Assembly (NCBI GenBank): GCA_014240065.1
Contig: JAAZXR010000011.1
Span: 1 to 64,000, forward strand
From: Myxococcales bacterium
GTDB lineage: Bacteria; Myxococcota_A; Polyangia; Nannocystales; Nannocystaceae
Length of the DNA: 64,000 nt
Reading direction: 5' to 3'
The notes beneath the pieces are model-generated. The model made no database searches and had not been told where the DNA came from. It saw nothing but the letters and a program-made list of their open reading frames with translations. The translations under genes and the position numbers were made by a program. Every line of letters starts with the position of its first letter. The first letter of the stretch is position 1. Below, in pieces: positions 20,716 to 27,914 of this stretch.

Positions 20716-21926
20716 TGTTGAACTCCCGACATCTCAGCGAGTTTCTTCTTTGCGATGCTCGACGCTCGCGCGTTCGGATACGCGAGGACAAGCTGCTCAA
20801 GTACATCTTTGGCGTTTGCGGTGTCGCCAATTTTTCCATAACAAAGCCCAATCTTTAGCAGGGCGTCCGAGGCCTTATTCCCACCGCCATACCGCTCGAT
20901 CACCTCGGTGAACGCCGCCAGCGCGTCGGAGAAGTGCCGTTGATCGTAGGCCGCCTCTCCCTTCCAGTACAGCGCATTGTCGGCGTATTCATGGCTGGGA
21001 TGCGCGCGAGCGAAGCGCTCGAAGGCGTGCTCCGCGTCGATGAATTGCCCCGAGGTGTAGAGGCTGCGCGCCGCTTGATACTCGGCGGCAGGATCAGCCG
21101 CGATCTTCTTTGAGCGAGACTTTTTGTTGGCGCGAGACTTCCGCGTCGGCTTTGACTTCTTGGAAGCCTTGCGTGGGGGACGCTTTTGCTTCGTCGCCTC
21201 CACCAGCTTCGTCCCAACGAGCGTGAACTTGCGTCGGGCGCCGTCCTCAGCCCCTTCGCTAGGTTCGTAAGCGGGGAGCGCACCGTCAGCGGCGGGAGTT
21301 GACGCGCTCACTTCCCAATCGGAGGGAACCGTCCCCGAGGGCGTGCCGCCCTCCGCGTCCTCGCCGACGCCGTAGGGGCTCCCAGAGGTCCCGCTCACGC
21401 CAAATCCTGGCTCCAAGCCGCTCGCATCCAAGGCGGGGTTCCCGTCTGAGATCGTCACCGACTCTCGTAGACGCGTGCCGCGCGTGGTCTCCTCGCGTCG
21501 CTCGCTGATGGCTGAACGGCCCTCCCGGCGGTCGCCGGAGGTCTCACGCTCAAGCTTCACGACGGGTAGGTCGCGCGGGCCTCCCGTGGACATCGCGCTG
21601 GCATCCATCGGTGTCCAGGTCTGCTCCGCGGAGACGCCACGCTCCAGGGTCACCGGTCGCCGGTCGTTCACTGCCACCGGCTGGGTGTCAGCGGGGCCAC
21701 CGCGCTCCAGTCGACGCACCCGCGATTCGATCTCGAGAAGGCGCTTGCGCAGCGACGCGTTGTCCTGTCGCATTCGCGCGATAAGCGCATCGTCGTTTTC
21801 GACCGATGGAACGGCGCTAGCGCTCGAATTACCGTTCGACGCGCAACCTGCGCCAGAGGTCAATGCGAGGAGCATGGTCGCTCCAAAGAGGACGGGAAAT
21901 CGAGTTGTTCGGCGCGGAAGAGTCAC
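20712..21926 (-). CDS. CpoB/YbgF-like TPR lipoprotein
   Basis: A 404-residue outer-membrane lipoprotein candidate with lipobox TSGAGC. Next comes a short coiled coil (ALIARMRQDNASLRKRLLEI), a long low-complexity region, a Lys/Arg-rich block around residues 250-275 and three TPR units at the C-terminus (EYQAARSLYTSGQFIDAEHA, DNALYWKGEAAYDQRHFSDA, SDALLKIGLCYGKIGDTANA). This coiled-coil-plus-TPR plan is that of YbgF/CpoB, which coordinates outer-membrane constriction with peptidoglycan synthesis. The basic block is unusual. It overlaps the LysM gene by four bases. Neither tolB nor pal is in the window, so the name is by architecture only. Confidence 0.82.
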   Translation of the reverse strand: MTLPRRTTRFPVLFGATMLLALTSGAGCASNGNSSASAVPSVENDDALIARMRQDNASLRKRLLEIESRVRRLERGGPADTQPVAVNDRRPVTLERGVSAEQTWTPMDASAMSTGGPRDLPVVKLERETSGDRREGRSAISERREETTRGTRLRESVTISDGNPALDASGLEPGFGVSGTSGSPYGVGEDAEGGTPSGTVPSDWEVSASTPAADGALPAYEPSEGAEDGARRKFTLVGTKLVEATKQKRPPRKASKKSKPTRKSRANKKSRSKKIAADPAAEYQAARSLYTSGQFIDAEHAFERFARAHPSHEYADNALYWKGEAAYDQRHFSDALAAFTEVIERYGGGNKASDALLKIGLCYGKIGDTANAKDVLEQLVLAYPNARASSIAKKKLAEMSGVQQ

Positions 21927-22068
21927 GGCAAGCCCTAGGCTAGCAGGGCAAGGGGAACGTCACCAAAAACGGCGCAGCCCTCGACATCTCCGGCGCCGCG
22001 AACGCAACAAGCGTGCAGTACGGACCCGGGCGCAGCCGCGAAGTCGCCCCCGATGCGCCGCCCCGGTC

Positions 22069-25050
22069 CTACCAGCTGACCAGGTCCTCGGGCTTGACCT
22101 CGATCACCTCACCGATCGCAGCGAGCGCCTCCAGGTCCACCGTCTCGCGATTGCCCAGCACCGTGATCACCGGCGCGGTGTCTCCCTTCACCACCGCGTC
22201 AGACCACGCCTGCAGCTCGTCCACGGACAGCGATTTTGTGCGCTCGCGTCGCGCCGGGCGGGGATCTCCAGACAGCCCAGCCCTCTCCCATGAGCTCACT
22301 TTTCGCGGAATCCGCCGTGGTGAGATTCGACCCGTGCGGAACTCCTCTTCCATCGCGGCCTTCGCCACCGACACCGTGTTCGTATCGAAGCGATGTTCGA
22401 GCAGCAATTCGAGCATCAAGGTGAGGGCGTCGACGGTCTTGTCGCCCTGGGTGCCGAGCGACCCGCCGAGGAACCACTCGTCGTCTGCATAGCTGCCCGT
22501 GCTCACGAAGGCGTAGGCGCTGTAGGCCAAGCCGCGAGCCTCACGCACCTCCTGAAAGATCAGGCCGCCCATCCCGCCTGAGAGGTAACTCGACCAGACC
22601 TCGGCTGACGCGCGCTCGACCTCTTCCCCAGGCGGCCGAGGCACGGTGATCGAGACGGAGGACTTCGCGACGTCCCGGTGCAGAAAGTAAATCGTCGGGC
22701 GCTCCACCCGTCGGTAGCGATTTGGCTCACGCCGTTCGGTCGCCCCAAGCCCCTCCGAGGTCAACAACAGCGGCTCGACCTCCGCCCGCGCGCGCGGTCC
22801 GAAGTAGCGGACCTCTCGCCGGTAGGAGAACAGCCCGCGGGAGAGCGCCTCCACGTCGCCGCGCGTGAGTTTCTTGAGGCCCACATTGCTCAATTGGTGG
22901 AGGAAGGCGCTCTCGCCACCCCTACGGCCGAAGGAAGTGAGCGCCCAACCGAGGAACCGTGGCGACTCGAGGTTGTCGTTCCTGATCCCGATCTTCGTGT
23001 TCTTCGCGTTCTCTAGCGCCTCGTCTTCGATCACAACCTGGCCGAGCCACTCTTGTACCAGCGCCAAGCCCTGCTCCATCTTGTCGTCGATTCCGCTCAC
23101 GCTGACCGTGGTCGCGTGGTCGCTACAAGAGACGGAGATATCCACGCCAATCTTCGAGAGCGTCTTTTTGATCGACTCGTTGCTCTTGGTGGCGGTCCCA
23201 GAGCGCTGCGCGAGATCCAACGCGAAACACAACCCCGGGCTCCTCCAGCTCCCCACGTCGAATCGATAGGACACAAGAAACAGCTTGTTGCGCTCGTTGT
23301 GCGCCGTGAGCAACACACCGCTCGGCGCCTCCGCCCGCTCGAACGCCTCACCTTCCACCAGCCACTTGGGCTCGATGGGGGTCGCCTCCATGCCGAGGAT
23401 CCGCTGCGAAAAGCCGCTCTTCCGCGAGGGGTCAAGCGCCACCGGCGAGATCGTCGGTTTCTCGATCTTGGGGAGCTCCGGGGACCCGGGGATGCGCTTG
23501 ACCGCCGCGTAGGCGTCACCGACATACTGACGAGCGACACGCAGCACATCCTCCCGCGTCACCGCTTGGAGCCGCGCCCTGGAAGCGACCATGTCCGGCC
23601 AATCCCATCCTTGGATGAACGCGTCGGTCATCTTGGAGACCCGCGCGCCGGGATACTCGAGCTCCAGCTGAAACTGTAGTTCATCGGCGAGCTTCACCGC
23701 CTCAAGATCGTCGTCGCTAAAAGACCCACGCTTGAGGTCGTCGATGACACCGAGCAACAGCGTCTCGAGCTCCTCGGGCGTTTGCCCCTCTTTCGCCGTC
23801 GCCGACAGCCGCCACCACCCCGCCTCTTTGACGAAGGTCGGGCTGGAGCCCGCGCGGGCCACCTTCTGCGTGGTGGTGAGCGCGATATTCAAGAGTCCAG
23901 AGGAACCATTGTCGACCAGCATATCGAGCACCTCTAGCGCAGCGCGGTCTTCATGTTTGGCGGGGACAGTCTGCCACGCGAGGACGATCGACGTCTCTCC
24001 CTCCGCTTCGATCACCCGCTCCACGCGCGACGACATGGGCGTCACTTCCGCCGGTGCGGCGGTGCCAAGTTTTCGGACCGGGAGTCTCCCAAAGCTCGCT
24101 TCAAGCACCGGAATCGCCGTCTCAGCGTCGATGTCGCCCGCCAGGACGATGGCCATATTGTTGGGGCCGTACCAGTCTTGAAAATAGTCGACCATGTCTT
24201 GATAGGCCGGCGTCTTGAGGTGCTCCACGAGACCGATCGTGGGCTGCGTCCCGTATGGATGGCCCGGGAACATCGATTTCATCATCGCCTCATTCACCCG
24301 CCGATACGGCGAATCGAGCGAGATGTTTTTCTCCTCGTAGACCGCCTCAAGCTCGGGATAAAACAGGCGAAACACGGGATCCGAGAACCGCTCAACCTCG
24401 ACCGCCGCCCACGCCTCCAGCCGGTTCGACGGGACGTCAGCGATGTACACAGTCTCGTCGAGCCAGGTGTACGCGTTGAGCCCGTCGATACCCATCTGGG
24501 CGTAGAGGCGGCTGAGTTCGTTTGGAATCGAGAACTTCGACGATTCCTGCGTCGCGCGATCGATCTTCGTGAGCGTCTCCTGTCGCGCCGCGTCATCTTC
24601 CGCCGCGCGGAGCTCCATGTACAGGCGCTCGATCTCCTCAATATGTGGGCGCTCCGCGGCCATATCTGTGGTCCCCAGCTCGTCGGTCCCCTTGAACAGC
24701 ATGTGCTCAAGGTAGTGAGCCAGACCGGTGGATGTGGACGGATCATTCCGGCTTCCGGTTCGCACCGGCAGGTACGCCGAGAACCGTGGCTTCTCCCGAT
24801 CGGTGCTGATGTAGACCGTCATGCCATTGGAGAGGCGATGAATCGTGACCGCCATGGGATCATCGGGGAGCGGCGCAGGGATCGTCTTGGGGAGGTTCGA
24901 GGCCTCGATGATCGCCGCGGCCGAGGCTGAGCCCGCGCCTGGCGCCGCCGTCGACCCGCTGGGGCTCGCGCACGCGGACGTCGCGAGCGCCGTCGCGAGA
25001 GAGATCGGCAATAGGAGCATTTTGCGTCGCGGGGATTGAAACCTGAACAT
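22069..25050 (-). CDS. M16 family zinc metallopeptidase, lipoprotein
   Basis: A 993-residue double-domain M16 (pitrilysin/insulinase-like) protease with a signal peptide and lipobox TSAC. The inverted zinc motif HYLEH (H-x2-E-H) is near residue 112 in AHYLEHMLFKGT, and the third ligand Glu is likely in ELEAVYEEKN about 115 residues later. A charged insertion follows the zinc site (PHIEEIERLYMELRAAEDD). The second half repeats the fold without the zinc motif, as in most M16 proteins. ATG at 25050 starts a clean signal peptide; a TTG-type extension to 25203 is unlikely. It lies 142 bases upstream of the CpoB-like gene on the same strand. The role is periplasmic or surface peptide degradation. 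Confidence 0.92.
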   Translation of the reverse strand: MFRFQSPRRKMLLLPISLATALATSACASPSGSTAAPGAGSASAAAIIEASNLPKTIPAPLPDDPMAVTIHRLSNGMTVYISTDREKPRFSAYLPVRTGSRNDPSTSTGLAHYLEHMLFKGTDELGTTDMAAERPHIEEIERLYMELRAAEDDAARQETLTKIDRATQESSKFSIPNELSRLYAQMGIDGLNAYTWLDETVYIADVPSNRLEAWAAVEVERFSDPVFRLFYPELEAVYEEKNISLDSPYRRVNEAMMKSMFPGHPYGTQPTIGLVEHLKTPAYQDMVDYFQDWYGPNNMAIVLAGDIDAETAIPVLEASFGRLPVRKLGTAAPAEVTPMSSRVERVIEAEGETSIVLAWQTVPAKHEDRAALEVLDMLVDNGSSGLLNIALTTTQKVARAGSSPTFVKEAGWWRLSATAKEGQTPEELETLLLGVIDDLKRGSFSDDDLEAVKLADELQFQLELEYPGARVSKMTDAFIQGWDWPDMVASRARLQAVTREDVLRVARQYVGDAYAAVKRIPGSPELPKIEKPTISPVALDPSRKSGFSQRILGMEATPIEPKWLVEGEAFERAEAPSGVLLTAHNERNKLFLVSYRFDVGSWRSPGLCFALDLAQRSGTATKSNESIKKTLSKIGVDISVSCSDHATTVSVSGIDDKMEQGLALVQEWLGQVVIEDEALENAKNTKIGIRNDNLESPRFLGWALTSFGRRGGESAFLHQLSNVGLKKLTRGDVEALSRGLFSYRREVRYFGPRARAEVEPLLLTSEGLGATERREPNRYRRVERPTIYFLHRDVAKSSVSITVPRPPGEEVERASAEVWSSYLSGGMGGLIFQEVREARGLAYSAYAFVSTGSYADDEWFLGGSLGTQGDKTVDALTLMLELLLEHRFDTNTVSVAKAAMEEEFRTGRISPRRIPRKVSSWERAGLSGDPRPARRERTKSLSVDELQAWSDAVVKGDTAPVITVLGNRETVDLEALAAIGEVIEVKPEDLVSW

Positions 25051-25154
25051 GGGCAGCGAGGCTATCTGCAAGGTGTTTAGCCGGTCAAACGCCCCCGGGG
25101 CGCCGTGGATTCTGCCGCCTCGATCCCGCGCTCCAGGGGCTGGTAGACTCCCAC

Positions 25155-25646
25155 GTGCGCGAAAACTCGACCCCGGGCGACACCCGCTTAAAACTAGAGT
25201 CACGCGCGTTTTTTGGCGTCCTCGTGTTTGTGGCGGTCATCGCCGCCGGCATCGAGTGCGTCGAGCGGTGGCGATATGGCGGACAGTCGGCGTCTGTCGG
25301 GGAGTCCAGCCCGCCGCAGGGCACTCCATGCACCCCCCCGCCGTTCTCGTTGCCACCAGCGGCCCGGGCGTTCCGATCCCTGGCAGACACCGCCAGCGGC
25401 GCGTGCCTCCTGCGCTACGAGAGCGCCGCGCCCCCGACCGCCGAGGTCACGCGATTGCTCGAGCAGGCCAACGCGCCGGCGTGCGATCACCTCACCCAAT
25501 ACTGGAGGCTCGACACCGACTTTTGGTGCGCCCGCGACGACGGGGCGCGCGGCGGATGCCGCGGCAGCCTCTGCGTCTGGCGGGCCGCCGACGGCGACGC
25601 CTGGTTCGCTCGCTGGCAGATGATCCCGCCGACTTCTCCGCCGTGA
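25155..25646 (+). CDS. Small membrane-anchored hypothetical protein
   Basis: A 163-residue protein from a GTG start. One N-terminal transmembrane helix (FFGVLVFVAVIAAGIECVE) follows a short basic-acidic leader. The remainder is predicted outside the cytoplasm with six Cys (ACLLRYES, PACDHLTQYW, DFWCARDDGARGGCRGSLCV), suggesting disulfides. The stop ends one base before the stop of the convergent beta-propeller gene, a fit that supports it being real. I do not recognise the family. Confidence 0.6.
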   Translation: MRENSTPGDTRLKLESRAFFGVLVFVAVIAAGIECVERWRYGGQSASVGESSPPQGTPCTPPPFSLPPAARAFRSLADTASGACLLRYESAAPPTAEVTRLLEQANAPACDHLTQYWRLDTDFWCARDDGARGGCRGSLCVWRAADGDAWFARWQMIPPTSPP

Positions 25647-26801
25647 TTACTGCAGGCGCCACGCGCCCAGCGCGTAGGGAGCGAGCCCGGTAGATTCGAC
25701 CTCCGACAGCGCCTCGCCGCCCAACGAGAATCGACGCACGCCCGGATTCTTGACGCTGCGATCACCGAAAAACAGCTCGTCCTCATACAGCTCAAGGCTG
25801 CGCTCGGCGGACTGCAACCCCCCAACGAGGAGCTGTGGCGCCGCGTCACCATGCACCGCCCAAAGCTCCACCTCGCTGAAGTCAGCGGTGTAGATGGCGA
25901 CGACGGTCGTGGCCCCGTCCTCGGACACCACGAAGTCTTGGGGCTGCAAGTAGTTCATCTCCCCGCCCCCCGGGAAATACTCGGGGGGCACGTGCCAGTC
26001 CCACGTCGCCGCGTCGAGATCCACGTCCACGACCCCCTCACAGAGCACCAGCAGATGCCCGGGCTGGGTGGGATGCGCCCGATGTTCGCGGCTCCACGCG
26101 CACGGCAGCGGAATCCCCTGCACACCGGAGGTGCCCGGCTCGAGGTCGATGAGGGCCGGGTCCATCACGTCCACTTCGACGAGCTGATCAAATCCCACCG
26201 GGGTCCACCCGTCGAGCCGATTGACGGGGTGACTGAGCACCCACGCTCGACCCTCGTGGACGTAGGCAAACTCCGTCTCGGCGACCTCGTCTTCGTCCGC
26301 GAGCGTCGACATGTCCACGCTCGCGACGAGCGACGCCCCTGGCGCGCCAAGGAAGTCATGAATTTGCACCTCGGACGCCCCGTACAGGCTCACGACCGCG
26401 CGCCCCGTCGCTACGAACGCCAGGCCATGCGGATTTGTGGAGGTGGCCGTCGCGGAGACGATGGCGTGCTCCGCGACGAGCGCGAACCCGTCGTATGGAT
26501 CATAGACCGAGACGTAGTCGTGCATAAAGCGGTTGAGGACGTAGACGTACTCCCCGTCGGAGAACGGAATCGCGTCGGGGCTCGCGGAGGCGACGTCGCG
26601 GTATAGGGTGCCGGCCTCGAGGTCGTACACCGACAGCGCGCCGGTGGAGAAGTCCGTGGTCGTGATGAGCATGGCCGGCCCTTCGAGCCGCTCGGGCACC
26701 ACGGAGGGAGGTGTCCACGTCTCGCATCCACCGCCGAGCACCCCCAAGATCCCCGCGAAGGTTGTCGACGCACGCCTCCGCCATTTTAGACCCGTCACCA
26801 T
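25647..26801 (-). CDS. Beta-propeller-like surface lipoprotein under B12 control
   Basis: A 384-residue lipoprotein (lipobox LGGGC). The body repeats short beta-rich units such as GALSVYDLEAGTLYRDV, DYVSVYDPYDGFALVAEH, VVDVDLDAATWDWHV and FGDRSVKNPGVRRFSL, spaced like blades of a propeller. It is the second gene behind a cobalamin riboswitch, four bases after the first lipoprotein. In Bacteroidetes, BtuG is a surface beta-propeller lipoprotein that binds cobalamin very tightly, so a BtuG-like role is an attractive inference; no sequence signature proves it. The start ATG at 26801 gives a normal signal peptide. Confidence 0.75.
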   Translation of the reverse strand: MVTGLKWRRRASTTFAGILGVLGGGCETWTPPSVVPERLEGPAMLITTTDFSTGALSVYDLEAGTLYRDVASASPDAIPFSDGEYVYVLNRFMHDYVSVYDPYDGFALVAEHAIVSATATSTNPHGLAFVATGRAVVSLYGASEVQIHDFLGAPGASLVASVDMSTLADEDEVAETEFAYVHEGRAWVLSHPVNRLDGWTPVGFDQLVEVDVMDPALIDLEPGTSGVQGIPLPCAWSREHRAHPTQPGHLLVLCEGVVDVDLDAATWDWHVPPEYFPGGGEMNYLQPQDFVVSEDGATTVVAIYTADFSEVELWAVHGDAAPQLLVGGLQSAERSLELYEDELFFGDRSVKNPGVRRFSLGGEALSEVESTGLAPYALGAWRLQ

Positions 26802-26805
26802 GGGC

Positions 26806-27552
26806 TCACAGGTTCGGATTCACCACCGCGATCGCGTCGAGGTCAAAACCCCCCTTGCCACCCATGCCCGGGTCGCACCAGTCTCCGTCTCGCGCGCTCC
26901 AATAGCTCTCGCTCCGATCGATCAGCCGGACGAAGCGGATCCAGTCCACGCCGACGGCCTCCAGGTCGAATGTGTCCCCGCCAGCGCTGAGGGCGCCCCA
27001 GCCCTCGGTCCCCTCATCCCAGACAGCCTCCGTCGGCGTTCGCCCCGCGCACCCGTCGAGGTCGCCATCGGCCGCGCAGTCGAACTTCAGCCACTCGCAG
27101 CCGTCCGCGCTCACCCAGACCTCCGCGGGCTCCGGGAAATCGACGGAGAAGGGATTCTCGAACACGACGAAGTCCGGGCCGCTGTCGCTGTTGTACGCGC
27201 CGTCGAGACCGAGGTCGATGACAATGGAGCCGCCGCAACCAAGCGACACGACGTCGGTGGCACCACCCGGTGGTCCCGCGACCAAGCTGTGCACGTCGTC
27301 GTGGCCGTGGCCGCCGGCTTCGACGGTCGCCTCCGCGGGCGAGAAGTGGGCGGCGCAGCGACCATAGGTCTGCGCTTCCGCGATCTCCTCGTCTGTGCAC
27401 GGCTCGACACATCCGGTCCACGGCTCGATCGGCGGTGACTTCGAGGCCACAGCGTCGTCCCCCGAGTCGCACGCGGCGAGACAAACAACGGCGGCGAACG
27501 AAGCGGCGACGAGCGACCGGCAGGCGGGTGATACTGGAGTGAGTCTCAACAT
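26806..27552 (-). CDS. Cell-surface lipoprotein, first gene after the cobalamin riboswitch
   Basis: A 248-residue lipoprotein with lipobox CLAAC. The mature protein carries a His-rich patch (GGHGHDDVH) and a domain with VVSLGCGGSIVIDLG, GPDFVVFENPF and EVWVSADGCEWLKF, a pattern recurring in bacterial cell-surface proteins of unknown function. ATG at 27552, with AAAGG five bases ahead, is the start; the frame runs open further upstream only because it crosses the riboswitch. The ribosome-binding site lies in a hairpin at the end of the riboswitch leader, so translation is probably shut off when cobalamin is bound. Together with the downstream propeller protein it is a candidate corrinoid capture system. 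Confidence 0.8.
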   Translation of the reverse strand: MLRLTPVSPACRSLVAASFAAVVCLAACDSGDDAVASKSPPIEPWTGCVEPCTDEEIAEAQTYGRCAAHFSPAEATVEAGGHGHDDVHSLVAGPPGGATDVVSLGCGGSIVIDLGLDGAYNSDSGPDFVVFENPFSVDFPEPAEVWVSADGCEWLKFDCAADGDLDGCAGRTPTEAVWDEGTEGWGALSAGGDTFDLEAVGVDWIRFVRLIDRSESYWSARDGDWCDPGMGGKGGFDLDAIAVVNPNL

Positions 27553-27557
27553 GTTGA

Positions 27558-27577
27558 CCTTTCGCCTTGTGCGAAGG
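27558..27577 (-). promoter_or_regulatory. Hairpin hiding the ribosome-binding site (riboswitch expression platform)
   Basis: On the minus strand CCTTCGC pairs with GCGAAAGG (one bulged A) across a short loop. The 3' arm contains the AAAGG ribosome-binding site of the lipoprotein gene. Another strong hairpin, CTCGCC/GGCGAG with a GAGA loop, lies at 27625-27640 between it and the aptamer. The arrangement suggests translational control. Confidence 0.6.
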
Positions 27578-27639
27578 ACCGATCTACAATGAGCGGTCTT
27601 CACGTCCCCTCGAGGCTGTGGGGTCTCGCCTCTCGGCGA

Positions 27640-27810
27640 GCTCGACGGTAGGTTTTCGGGCTCACAAGCGCGGCCATCTGGCCTCCTAGGACTCGCGGCT
27701 TCCCAGCGATTGCCAGTGCCTTCGGTGCGAGTTTCGTTCTTGCTTACCGCTGCGGGGGCAGCCCCGGATTTGCACCGGATTCCCTCAGGGCGAGCCGTGA
27801 AGCGCGCGCC
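27640..27810 (-). ncRNA. Cobalamin (adenosylcobalamin) riboswitch
   Basis: On the minus strand the conserved core is present in order: GGAATCCGGTGCAAATCCGG, the B12-box-type GCTGCCCCCGCAGCGGTAA (27742-27762), then CACTGGC, GGGAAGCCGCGAGTC and GAGCCCGAAAACCTACC. This is the standard cobalamin aptamer consensus. It lies between the choice-of-anchor lipoprotein gene and the two-lipoprotein operon, 88 bases ahead of the first start codon. Bound cobalamin should lower expression, typical of B12 uptake genes. Confidence 0.95.
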
Positions 27811-27914
27811 GTCGATATTCGATGAGTACGTCGCGAGCGCGCGGTCGTCAACCCAGCCTCTCCTCACCCACCATGGCGCCCGCCTGGTCCCCGAGCGCAT
27901 CCAGCGCCCATCGC

